NCBI GenBank assembly: GCA_028823035.1
Contig: JAPKCI010000003.1
Coordinates: forward strand, 61,928 to 125,927
DNA: 64,000 nt
Reading direction: 5' to 3'
Source of the DNA: Rubripirellula sp.
Lineage (GTDB): Bacteria > Planctomycetota > Planctomycetia > Pirellulales > Pirellulaceae
Below are positions 19,430-28,892 of the stretch, piece after piece. Within the stretch, counting starts at the first letter, position 1; the number at the start of each line of letters is the position of its first letter. The position numbers and the translations under genes are program-made. Under the pieces are notes generated by a model that saw only the letters and a list, made by a program, of their open reading frames with translations, had not been told where the DNA came from and did not search any database.

Positions 19430-20677
19430 ATGAATCAAACAGCCGAAACCATTGTCGAGTCTTTTGATGAGCTCGATCTCTCACCCGTGATGCGACGGGC
19501 CCTGCAAAAGGCGGGGTTTAGTACGCCTTCCCCCATCCAATCGGAATTAATTCCTGTGGCCATGGCGGGGGATGATGTCATTGGACAAGCTCGAACCGGC
19601 ACAGGGAAAACGGCTGCCTTTGCGATTCCAATCCTTGAGCAACTCGATTCACTAGAAGACTGCCAGGACCCTCAGGCCATCATCATCGTCCCCACCCGGG
19701 AACTTGCCGACCAGGTCGGTCGCGAAACGCAACGACTGGCATGGGGCGTCGATACCGAGGTCGCGGTTCTGGCTGGTGGTAAAAACATCAATGGACAACT
19801 GCGACAACTCGAAAACGGTGTTCAGATCGTTGTTGGCACACCTGGACGCTTGCATGACCATTTGCAACGCAAGTCGCTGAGAACCAACAGTGTCTGGTGT
19901 ATTGTTCTGGACGAGGCTGACCGGATGCTGGACATCGGTTTCCGCCCACAAATTGAGCGAATCCTGCGGAAGTGTCCGCGTGATCGCCAGACACTGCTGC
20001 TGTCAGCAACACTGCCACCCACAGTTCGTCGTCTGGCAGAGTCCTACATGGTGAATCCCAGCGTGATCGACTGCTGCCATAATGAAATGGCCGTCGAAAC
20101 GATCGAACAACGATATTTCACGGTCGCACATGACCGCAAATCCACTCTACTCGATCACTTGCTGAAACGCGAAAATCCTGAACAGGCCATTGTGTTTTGT
20201 CGAACCAAGCGGGGTACCGATCGCTTGTACCGCCAAATCAGCCATACCCATGATTCTTGTGGCAGCATGCACGGAGACATGCAGCAACGTGAGCGGGATC
20301 GTGTGCTGCAAAGTTTGCGAGACCGAAAACTCAAGATCCTCTTTGCAACAGATGTCGTCGGCCGCGGGATCGACATCACCACCATCTCTCACATCATCAA
20401 TTACGACGTGCCTCAAGATTGCGATGACTATGTACATCGCGTTGGCCGAACCGGTCGTATGGGACGAGAGGGCATCGCGTATACCTTCATCGTTCCCGGG
20501 GAAGGTGAGATTCTGACAAGCATCGAACGCCGCATCAACAAAGAACTCAAACGAGATTCCATTGACGGCTTCGAAGCAGTTCCTCCGCCCCCCAAAGCCC
20601 CAGAGCCAGCGGATGTCGAAACTCCTGCCCGCAAGCGACTCAACCCCATGCACCGAAAAGTAAAACGACGACGCTAG
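19430..20677 (+). CDS. DEAD-box ATP-dependent RNA helicase
   Basis: ARTGTGKTAAF, PTRELADQ, DEADRM, SATLPP, HRVGRTGRMG; basic C-terminal tail. Start chosen at MNQTAET. Confidence 0.96.
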   Translation: MNQTAETIVESFDELDLSPVMRRALQKAGFSTPSPIQSELIPVAMAGDDVIGQARTGTGKTAAFAIPILEQLDSLEDCQDPQAIIIVPTRELADQVGRETQRLAWGVDTEVAVLAGGKNINGQLRQLENGVQIVVGTPGRLHDHLQRKSLRTNSVWCIVLDEADRMLDIGFRPQIERILRKCPRDRQTLLLSATLPPTVRRLAESYMVNPSVIDCCHNEMAVETIEQRYFTVAHDRKSTLLDHLLKRENPEQAIVFCRTKRGTDRLYRQISHTHDSCGSMHGDMQQRERDRVLQSLRDRKLKILFATDVVGRGIDITTISHIINYDVPQDCDDYVHRVGRTGRMGREGIAYTFIVPGEGEILTSIERRINKELKRDSIDGFEAVPPPPKAPEPADVETPARKRLNPMHRKVKRRR

Positions 20678-20699
20678 GCTTGCGTCATGTTTTTCATTT

Positions 20700-20771
20700 G
20701 TGGATGGCTGTGCGTTGAACGCTGTGGATGGCTGTGCGTTGAACGCTGTGGATGGCTGTGCGTTGAACGCT
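20700..20771. repeat. Intergenic tandem repeat, 3 x 24 bp (gtggatggctgtgcgttgaacgct)
   Basis: Direct reading; three identical copies, followed by a 14-bp duplicate (gggttgatagactt-like). Confidence 0.97.
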
Positions 20772-20833
20772 GTGGGTTGATAGACTTGGGTTGATAGATT
20801 TAGGTTACCTTTCGGTATCCCTTCCTCGACCTC

Positions 20834-22837
20834 ATGACCCACCAGGCTCGCTGTCCCATCAGTGAGGCTCAGAAAGCCGTTGCTTCCATGCAAAACTTTT
20901 TCTCTATCCCTGACGTCGATACACTTCGTACCCATGCTGAAGGTCCAAGTGGCAAATTGCCATTGAGCGATGAGATCCTCCGTCACTGGAGCAGCGGAGA
21001 TTTGTTCGGCCTGACGCAGAGTGTAGGCATGGGCTTTGATCCACGCCGAGTACTCGGCGATCAGTACCTGATCCTCAGTACACAAGGTGGAGTCCGAAAC
21101 CCCGATGGATCCCCGGTCGCATTGGGATACCACACAGGTCACTGGGAAATCGGACTATTGGTGCAAGCGACAGCAGAGCAGATAACGGAACACGAAGGTG
21201 TTCCTTTCGCCGCGTTTGTCAGTGATCCCTGCGATGGTCGCAGCCAGGGAACCCACGGAATGTTTGATTCGCTACCGTATCGCAATGACGCCGCAATCGT
21301 CATGCGACGACTGATTCGATCGCTCCCACAACGAAAGGGCGTGATTGGCATTGCGACCTGCGACAAGGGCATGCCCGCCATGATGATGGCGATGGCAGGC
21401 TGCGGTCATCTGGCAAATGTGCTGGTGCCAGGCGGAGTTACCTTACCGCCCACCGTCGGGGAAGACGCCGGTAAAGTGCAAACCATTGGTGCACGTTACA
21501 GCCGCGGGGAGATGTCCCTCGAAGAAGCTTCCCTGGAAGGTTGCCGTGCTTGTGGAACCCCCGGTGGTGGATGCCAGTTTCTGGGAACTGCAGCAACCAG
21601 CCAAGTCGTTGCAGAAGCATTAGGGATGACCGTTCCGCATGCGGCGCTCGCGCCGAGCGGGCAACCTATCTGGACACAACTGGCCAGAGACTCAGCCGAT
21701 GCCGCTCGTGAAATGGTTGCTCGCAGTGAAACACTCAGCGACATTCTGACCAAGGATGCTTTCTTCAACGCGATGCTGATCCACGCTGCTGTAGGTGGCA
21801 GCACCAATCTGCTGCTGCATATTCCCGCGATCGCAGCAGCCGCAGGAATTGAACGCCCCAACGCGTCAGCATTTCGCGAAATCAACCAACTAGTGCCTCG
21901 CTTTGTGGATTGCCTTCCCAACGGCCCCGTCGGACACCCGACGGTCCGATTGTTTTTGGCCGGTGGCGTCCCTGAAGTGGCGTGGCATCTGCGTGAACTG
22001 GGGCTACTTAAAGCAGATGCCAGAACCGTCAGTGGGATGACATGGAACGAACTTCTGGATCAGTGGCACGATTGTGATCGGCGGCAGATCTGCCGCGATC
22101 ACCTCAGAGCAGTCGATGGCGTCGAACCGGAAGATGTCATTCTCCCGCCACAAAAAGCAAAGCGTCTCGGCCTGACAAGCACCGTCTGCTTTCCAGTGGG
22201 TAACCTTTGCCCCGAAGGGTCCGTAATCAAGGCAACTGCCATCGACCCAACAGTGGTCGACGAAGACGGCGTCTATCGAAAACGGGGACCCGCTCGTGTA
22301 TTCACCTCAGAACGCGATGCGATCAAGGCAATCAAGGGCCAGACAGACAAAAGCATCCAGGCCGGTGATGTGATCGTTCTGATTGGTCGGGGCCCCATTG
22401 GCAGTGGGATGGAGGAAACGTACCAAATCACCTCAGCCCTGAAGTATTTGTCATTCGGAAAAGAGGTCGCCCTGCTCACCGACGCCCGATTTTCGGGAGT
22501 CAGCACCGGCGCTTGTATCGGTCACGTAGGGCCCGAGGCATTGGCTGGCGGCCCCATCGCCAAAGTCCGCGATGGAGACATGATCGACATCGAGATCAAT
22601 CGAGAAACACTCGAGGGTCATGTCAACTTCGTCCTTGAGGATTCAAACACGAACCAATCAGCTGATCAGGTGTTGTCGGATCGATCTCCCCACCCCAAAC
22701 TGCAAGTCGACCCTGACATGCCGGACGACACCCGTCTTTGGGCGGCGTTGCAACAAGCGAGCGGAGGGACTTGGGGCGGCTGTGTATACGATGTTGACCA
22801 GATTATCAGCAAACTCGGTGGTTTCGAATCCAACTGA
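20834..22837 (+). CDS. IlvD/Edd superfamily dehydratase, YjhG/YagF subfamily (aldonate/xylonate dehydratase-like)
   Basis: [76 protein letters not shown], about 660 aa length. Confidence 0.88.
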   Translation: MTHQARCPISEAQKAVASMQNFFSIPDVDTLRTHAEGPSGKLPLSDEILRHWSSGDLFGLTQSVGMGFDPRRVLGDQYLILSTQGGVRNPDGSPVALGYHTGHWEIGLLVQATAEQITEHEGVPFAAFVSDPCDGRSQGTHGMFDSLPYRNDAAIVMRRLIRSLPQRKGVIGIATCDKGMPAMMMAMAGCGHLANVLVPGGVTLPPTVGEDAGKVQTIGARYSRGEMSLEEASLEGCRACGTPGGGCQFLGTAATSQVVAEALGMTVPHAALAPSGQPIWTQLARDSADAAREMVARSETLSDILTKDAFFNAMLIHAAVGGSTNLLLHIPAIAAAAGIERPNASAFREINQLVPRFVDCLPNGPVGHPTVRLFLAGGVPEVAWHLRELGLLKADARTVSGMTWNELLDQWHDCDRRQICRDHLRAVDGVEPEDVILPPQKAKRLGLTSTVCFPVGNLCPEGSVIKATAIDPTVVDEDGVYRKRGPARVFTSERDAIKAIKGQTDKSIQAGDVIVLIGRGPIGSGMEETYQITSALKYLSFGKEVALLTDARFSGVSTGACIGHVGPEALAGGPIAKVRDGDMIDIEINRETLEGHVNFVLEDSNTNQSADQVLSDRSPHPKLQVDPDMPDDTRLWAALQQASGGTWGGCVYDVDQIISKLGGFESN

Positions 22838-23163
22838 CAGGCCCAGTGCCACCCGGATACCCATCGCCGGACCAGAATGATCCGAATCTCCTGCATCCTC
22901 GGCTGAAAACGCGGCTGTCCAGAGCCGAAATGCATGAATAGCCCCGCGGCATGCCAGCCCACATCATCCGTAGCGATGGGGCCCCGCGGCTACGAGCCTC
23001 TGCAGGTTCAGGAGGACCAAAAGGCTAACTCTAACGCCTCAAAGATCGTTTAGTGGAGCCGATTCGCCCGCCAACAGCTGACACCTTGCGACTTTGACGG
23101 AGGCCGCGATAATCAATTTTGCTCATATCGAAAATCATCCCCCTGTCTCGTAGGTTATCAGTC

Positions 23164-24186
23164 ATGGCTTTGGTTCCTCTTCGCGTCGTCCTCGATCACG
23201 CAGCCGAGAATGATTACGGCGTCGCCGCTTTCAACGTCAACAACATGGAGCAGATCCAGGCGATCATGGAGGCAGCCGAGGAAACTGATTCGCCTGTGAT
23301 TATTCAGGCTTCGCGTGGCGCTCGATCTTACTCACAGGATGCGTACCTGCGCCACCTGATGGTGGCAGCAACGGAACTGTATCCCCACATTCCAATTGTG
23401 ATGCATCAGGACCACGGCAACAGTCCATCGACATGCCAGTCCGCCATCGACAATGGATTCACAAGTGTGATGATGGACGGATCACTCGAAGAGGATGGCA
23501 AGACACCGGCCGAATTCGATTACAACGTCCGCGTGACCGCCGAAGTGGTCAAAATAGCACACGCACAGGGCGTAAGCGTCGAGGGCGAACTCGGTTGTCT
23601 TGGTTCCCTGGAATCAGGAGAAGGCGAGCAGGAAGATGGTCACGGAGCCGTGGGTGAATTGAGCCGCGAACAGCTCTTGACCGATCCTGACGAAGCAGCC
23701 CGCTTCGTAGAAGAAACAGGTGTCGACGCTTTGGCCGTTGCCATTGGGACCAGTCATGGTGCTTACAAGTTTTCCAGCAAGCCCACCGGTGAGGTGCTGG
23801 ATATGACTCGAATCGAAGAGATTCACGCAAAGTTGCCCAATACTCACCTCGTGATGCATGGCAGCAGCAGTGTTCCCCAGGATCTGCAGGACATCATCAA
23901 TCAATACGGTGGTCAAATGAAGCAGACTTATGGCGTGCCCGTCGAAGAGATCCAACGTGGGATCAAGAGTGGTGTCCGCAAGATCAACGTTGATACTGAC
24001 TGCCGGATGGCCATTACAGGTGCAATTCGCAAGGTCCTTCAGGAAGACCCATCCGCGTTCGACCCAAGGGCTTACCTGAAACCGGCACGCACCGCAATGA
24101 AAAATGTTTGCGTCGCCCGGATGACCGCTTTTGGTCAGGCTGGCAATGGTGCCAAACTTCGCGAAACGCTCAACGCTACCGCGTAG
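23164..24186 (+). CDS. fba: Class II fructose-bisphosphate aldolase (Calvin-cycle-type subfamily)
   Basis: [66 protein letters not shown]. Confidence 0.95.
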   Translation: MALVPLRVVLDHAAENDYGVAAFNVNNMEQIQAIMEAAEETDSPVIIQASRGARSYSQDAYLRHLMVAATELYPHIPIVMHQDHGNSPSTCQSAIDNGFTSVMMDGSLEEDGKTPAEFDYNVRVTAEVVKIAHAQGVSVEGELGCLGSLESGEGEQEDGHGAVGELSREQLLTDPDEAARFVEETGVDALAVAIGTSHGAYKFSSKPTGEVLDMTRIEEIHAKLPNTHLVMHGSSSVPQDLQDIINQYGGQMKQTYGVPVEEIQRGIKSGVRKINVDTDCRMAITGAIRKVLQEDPSAFDPRAYLKPARTAMKNVCVARMTAFGQAGNGAKLRETLNATA

Positions 24187-24245
24187 TTCCCGCAGGGATG
24201 ATGATAGGCCGGCACTGAACCCCAGTATGGATGATTCACTGACCT

Positions 24246-25721
24246 GTGTCCTGGAAATCACTCTACGAAGCATTCACGCATCAGGCCTGCTCAAGGCCTG
24301 ATGCTACTGCTCTTCTGCTGACTTCTTCAGACAGCACCGAACGCAAATGCTCTTGGCGTTCACTAGCAGCAGTCGTCGACTCAACCGTCAGTCGCCTTCA
24401 GCGTCAATTCGCTGGCGGAAAAATCTACCCACGATGCTTGGGACATGCAAGCAACAACAGCGACGTGGACATTGTGATCGCGCTTGCCTCGATGGCACTT
24501 GGCACAACTGAGGCTCCCTTGGACCAGCGACTTGGGGCCGCCGAAATTGCGAGACGATGGAATCGTATTGGCGGACATTGGATTGATAAGGCGGCCAAAC
24601 AGCAAATCAATTCTGAACTCGCAATAGCTTCCAGTCTGCTGCCAAGTGCCACGCCAGAACTCACACCTGCCGACACAACTGGCATCAAAACCGGCAACCC
24701 AACAGAACAACAGGCATCATTAATTCTATGGACCAGTGGCACTACCAGACGACCGGAAGGTGTGCGTCTGTCGCAGCATAGCCTGCTTGCCAATGCAGCA
24801 GCCAAACTAAAAGCCGTTCCGCAAAATCAAACTGATATCCGTTTAATCGTTTTGCCACTATCCCATGCCTATGCTCGAACCTGTGACTTCGGTACCTGGC
24901 TATTGAGTGGATGTACCCTCGCGTTGAGCCTTGGATATCGAAATATGATTGAAAGGCTGCCTCATCTGAGACCTGACTTGATCAACACTGTCCCGGCAAT
25001 GTCCTATCGGATGCTCGAAGAACAGCCCAATGGATTGGAAAACTTACGACTCCTGGGTTGCGGTGGAGCCCCGCTCAGGACCAATGCCTTCTCAGAATGG
25101 AGCCAACGTGGTGTCACCGTGATTCAGGGCTATGGACTGACTGAGACAGGTCCCGTCATCTGCAGCGCGACACCGGACGACGCAACACCGGGCTTGGTAG
25201 GTACTCCCGTCGATGGTTGGGAAACCAGAATCGAGAATGGACAATTATTTGTCCGTGGTCCGCATACGATGCTTGGCTACCTTGACCATCAAGAAGAGAC
25301 GCAAAAACGCATAACAGAAAACGGTTGGCTTGCGACCGGTGATGCCGTGCAACAGGACGCTACAACCAACCAGTTGCGAGTGCTGGGGCGGATCGATGAT
25401 GTCATCGTGTTGGAATCCGGGGTGAAGATTTTCCCCTCCGTCATCGAGCTCGAAGTCGAACGGATCGATGGTGTAGCACACGCATTACTACACCGTCGAG
25501 GCAGCGTACAACTGTGGTTGGACTTGGACGAGGGTGCGAACCTTGAATCGGTTCAGCCTGCGATTTTGAAAACTTTGGAATGCCAACTCGTTCCCATGAA
25601 TTGCACGATTCATTGCTTTGAGCCAAGGTTGTCTTTTACTGCGAGAGAACTAACCGACAAGGGCACAATACGACGTGGTCAAATCATCCAACAGCGGTTT
25701 ACTAATCACGCAGGATCATAG
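24246..25721 (+). CDS. AMP-dependent synthetase/ligase (acyl-adenylate-forming)
   Basis: LWTSGTTRRPEGV, GYGLTETGPVI, GWLATGD, RIDDVIVLESGVKIFP motifs; GTG start. Confidence 0.9.
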   Translation: MSWKSLYEAFTHQACSRPDATALLLTSSDSTERKCSWRSLAAVVDSTVSRLQRQFAGGKIYPRCLGHASNNSDVDIVIALASMALGTTEAPLDQRLGAAEIARRWNRIGGHWIDKAAKQQINSELAIASSLLPSATPELTPADTTGIKTGNPTEQQASLILWTSGTTRRPEGVRLSQHSLLANAAAKLKAVPQNQTDIRLIVLPLSHAYARTCDFGTWLLSGCTLALSLGYRNMIERLPHLRPDLINTVPAMSYRMLEEQPNGLENLRLLGCGGAPLRTNAFSEWSQRGVTVIQGYGLTETGPVICSATPDDATPGLVGTPVDGWETRIENGQLFVRGPHTMLGYLDHQEETQKRITENGWLATGDAVQQDATTNQLRVLGRIDDVIVLESGVKIFPSVIELEVERIDGVAHALLHRRGSVQLWLDLDEGANLESVQPAILKTLECQLVPMNCTIHCFEPRLSFTARELTDKGTIRRGQIIQQRFTNHAGS

Positions 25722-26821
25722 GCGTTGCTGCCCATGCCACGTCCTCGTGGAATGAATTTGCACATGAGAATGCCCAGTGCATAAAGAAACACCAAAGGCA
25801 CCGCCAAGGCCACCATGCTCGTTACATCAGCGGGGGTCACGATCATGGCAACCACAAAGATGACGAGCACGGCAATCTTCCAGCTTTCAATGTACGCCTG
25901 TGTTTCAAATAATCCAATTCTTTGCAAAAAGAGCATGACGATCGGAAGCTGAAAGGCAATGCCAAAGCCAAGTGGCAATAGCAGCACAAAGTTGATGTAG
26001 TAGGAAAGACGCGGTTCGACTGCGACGTCCATACTGCCATTGAAAGCCAACAAAAACGTCAACACGTAGTGCAAGACAAGAAAGAATGCAAGGACCACGC
26101 CTGACACAAACAGAGTAACACTGACAGGCAGATAGATATAAACGTACTTGCGTTCATGGGTATGGAGACCGGCAGCGACAAATGACCAAAGATGGTAGAA
26201 GATTGCGGGCGATGCGATGATGGCACCCAAAATCAGCCCGGCTTTGACCCAAATCATGAAGGGCTCTTCCATCTTTAGCGAACTCAATCCCGTCTTGTTT
26301 TCCCGCAATTGAACTTTGGGTTTGAGCGTCTTTGGCAAAGAATTCAACATATTCGCCAATTCGGCGGGCTCCAGGACTTTTTCAACAGCAGCCTCCGAAG
26401 TGTCCAATCCAGTATCGCCTTGCAAATCCCCAGACTCAATCTCGATTGCGTCTTTCGTGGCAGAATTCGGGATCAGTGAGTCCATCGTCAATGACTGAAA
26501 CTCTTCGGGCACCTCATAGATGACATCCCAAACCAGAGCGTTCTTGGCAAGGAACTCGTGCAACGATTGCACCGACTCATCCGAGGGATCATAACCAAGG
26601 CGATACAGATCACGGTCGGCATTGAATTGCTGAATTGCTCCCACCAAGGGTGCCTGAGCAAATTGCACCAAGCGATCCGCAAATAAAAGACCGATGATCA
26701 ACCCACCTGCCAACCAGATGATGGAATGCACTAACGAATGACGTAAATCCTCGAGGTGTTCCCCGAATGTCATCGTCGAGCTATCAAACAGATCGTCCTT
26801 GGGACGCGACAACTTTTCCAC
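25706..26821 (-). CDS. tatC: Sec-independent protein translocase TatC with enlarged periplasmic loop
   Basis: MTFGEHLEDLRHSL N-terminus; EEPFMIWVKAGLILGAIIASPAIFYHLWSFVAAGL; MIVTPADVTSM. Confidence 0.94.
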   Translation of the reverse strand: MEKLSRPKDDLFDSSTMTFGEHLEDLRHSLVHSIIWLAGGLIIGLLFADRLVQFAQAPLVGAIQQFNADRDLYRLGYDPSDESVQSLHEFLAKNALVWDVIYEVPEEFQSLTMDSLIPNSATKDAIEIESGDLQGDTGLDTSEAAVEKVLEPAELANMLNSLPKTLKPKVQLRENKTGLSSLKMEEPFMIWVKAGLILGAIIASPAIFYHLWSFVAAGLHTHERKYVYIYLPVSVTLFVSGVVLAFFLVLHYVLTFLLAFNGSMDVAVEPRLSYYINFVLLLPLGFGIAFQLPIVMLFLQRIGLFETQAYIESWKIAVLVIFVVAMIVTPADVTSMVALAVPLVFLYALGILMCKFIPRGRGMGSNAYDPA

Positions 26822-26925
26822 GAATCAAATCTCGATAGTTGCTCTGAAGGGTGAAATGATACGATACAAAGTGGTGAGGGAATTTCGCAATCCCGGAGCG
26901 GTTCAGCTTAGAGACAGGAACGGTT

Positions 26926-26992
26926 GAGCTGAAATCTGGCGAGCTGAAATCTGGCGAGCTGAAATCTGTTGAGCTGAAATCTGGCGAGCTGA
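26926..26992. repeat. Intergenic tandem repeat, 4 x 15 bp (gagctgaaatctggc) plus partial
   Basis: Direct reading; the third copy ends gtt rather than ggc. Confidence 0.96.
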
Positions 26993-27175
26993 TCCGCATC
27001 CCTTGCTCATTCAGCTAATGACCCTCGGCCCCTGTCAAGGGTCCGTGGCCTGTGCCAGTGTTCAAACGGATATCAAAATCTGTTAGCACCAGTGTAGCAG
27101 CCCGCCACAAAATCGCCCGCGCATCTGCCGTTATAACGTCACAAACCGAGTCCTGTCACCGACCAAAGCAGCAAA

Positions 27176-28141
27176 ATGACCCCTTATCCACTTAGATTCA
27201 GTCCAGTTTTGAAGCAGACAATTTGGGGCGGACGCCGTTTGGGAGAGCATTTGAGGAAACCTATTGGATCGGAATCAAACTACGCAGAAAGCTGGGAAGT
27301 GGTCGACCACGGCGATGATCAAAGTATCGTCGAAAATGGTCTGCTGAGCGGACAGACACTCCGTCAGGTGATACAAGAACACCCGTCGTGGTTATTCGGA
27401 GAGAAATCGGATCTGAAATCGTTCCCACTGTTGCTGAAGTATTTGGATTGCAATCGTGTGCTGTCAGTACAGGTCCACCCCTCCGACCAATATGCATTGC
27501 ACATGGCAAAGCCCGACTTGGGCAAAACGGAAGCTTGGTACATTGTCGCATCCGAACCGGAAAGCCTGATTTATGCTGGCCTAAGAATGGGCGTCGATCA
27601 GGACATGCTGCAGCAGGCGATTGTCACAGGCACCACTGAGGATGTCCTGCATTCCTTTCACCCCGCCGCCGGTGATATTGTCTTCATTCCTGCCGGAACG
27701 GTACACGCTCTGGGTGCTGGCCTGCTGGTGGCCGAAATCCAGCAATCCAGTGACACAACGTTTCGACTGTTCGACTGGAACAGGACCGATTCCAGCGGCA
27801 ACCCCAGACCATTGCACCTTGCGCAAGGTATCGAAGTGACTGACTATTCTTCTGGCCCGGTCACAGCCCTTGCCAGCGACCGTGGTGCCACGGGCTGGCA
27901 GACCATCGTGTCATGCGACAAGTTCGTGCTGCGTTTGCTCGAAAACGGAGAGGCGGCAGTCGGGGGCGAAGCAAAGTTTCACATCCTGACGATTCCAAAG
28001 GGTACTGCGACTTTGCGTATTGAAGAGGAAATCACGTCATTGTCAGCTGGTGCAACTGTTTTGCTGCCCGCCGCCATGAAGCGGTGTACGATCACCGCCG
28101 GTGAGAACAGCACGATTATGGAGATGCATCTACCGGCCTGA
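27176..28141 (+). CDS. manA: Mannose-6-phosphate isomerase, type I family
   Basis: LKQTIWGGRRLGE, LLLKYLDCNRVLSVQVHP, GKTEAWYIV, FIPAGTVHALGAGLLVAEIQQSSDTTFRLFDW. Confidence 0.93.
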   Translation: MTPYPLRFSPVLKQTIWGGRRLGEHLRKPIGSESNYAESWEVVDHGDDQSIVENGLLSGQTLRQVIQEHPSWLFGEKSDLKSFPLLLKYLDCNRVLSVQVHPSDQYALHMAKPDLGKTEAWYIVASEPESLIYAGLRMGVDQDMLQQAIVTGTTEDVLHSFHPAAGDIVFIPAGTVHALGAGLLVAEIQQSSDTTFRLFDWNRTDSSGNPRPLHLAQGIEVTDYSSGPVTALASDRGATGWQTIVSCDKFVLRLLENGEAAVGGEAKFHILTIPKGTATLRIEEEITSLSAGATVLLPAAMKRCTITAGENSTIMEMHLPA

Positions 28142-28241
28142 AACGAATGACTCGGGCAATCGGAACACTCGTGAAACAATTTCCACAAAGTGAGTCGGGG
28201 GACTTGAGGTATCCCATGGAGGTGAACGATGCCCAACCAAG

Positions 28242-28295
28242 GAGCTGTCTGATAACACAGAGCTGGCCGATAACACAGAGCTGTCCAATAACACA
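28242..28295. repeat. Intergenic tandem repeat, 3 x 18 bp (gagctgtctgataacaca and variants)
   Basis: Direct reading; copies differ only at central positions. Confidence 0.93.
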
Positions 28296-28378
28296 CCTAG
28301 ATTCCTCTTGGCCCACTGTCCCTGAACTTCGTACGCTCCAACTTCCTCCTCACGCACGATTTGAAAGGATTCGCGACC

Positions 28379-28648
28379 ATGGCTCGCAAAAGATACACAC
28401 TCTTGCTGAGTACCGCGTTCGCAGTCGCGCTGATTTCGACAACAGGATGCCGGGGGTTCAACGGTTTTTTCACTCCTCCCGGCCCGATGAATAAGCAGCA
28501 GGCCAATGCTGTGGTTCACGATCCTTTTCCTCAGAATGACATCGGCCCCTACGACGCCGCCTCACGTCCGCCCAGCTATCAACAACCCCTCGCTGAGCCT
28601 GTGCGAAATCGGCTCATTCCCGACGCCATGCCTTGGCTCGGTCGCTAA
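28379..28648 (+). CDS. Small predicted lipoprotein, hypothetical
   Basis: MARKRYTLLLSTAFAVALISTTGCRGFNGFF: signal plus lipobox; followed by Pro/Asn-rich mature part. Confidence 0.7.
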   Translation: MARKRYTLLLSTAFAVALISTTGCRGFNGFFTPPGPMNKQQANAVVHDPFPQNDIGPYDAASRPPSYQQPLAEPVRNRLIPDAMPWLGR

Positions 28649-28892
28649 ACCGCGAGTCGGAGTGACTGATCCGTCGATCTGGTGGCTAAGCGGCAAGCTT
28701 GAAGGGCAATTTGTGGCTTACTCTGCCATCCCAGCGTGTCAGCCACCAACGGTTCCGGAGAGTCAAAGCCTTTTCATCCGGACCCACACCGATTTTGGCA
28801 AACCAACGGTTTGGCTGCGAGGTAAGCCTGCATCACAAAGATGCGTTGGTTTGGTAGGTTGTTGAACACGCATTCTTCAACCAGACAACTCA

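Noticed and set aside
20147-21142. 331-aa minus-strand ORF containing AFNAQPST repeats
   Set aside because: Antisense to the helicase and dehydratase genes; the peptide repeats are only the complement of the 24-bp intergenic repeat.
26784-26999. Minus-strand ORF with SPDFSS repeats
   Set aside because: Artefact of translating the 15-bp intergenic array upstream of tatC; no supporting homology.
28650-28890. Possible structured RNA or short gene between the lipoprotein and the pseudouridine synthase
   Set aside because: No strong hairpin series, no conserved motif recognised, and the overlapping ORF (28506..28865) is not protein-like.
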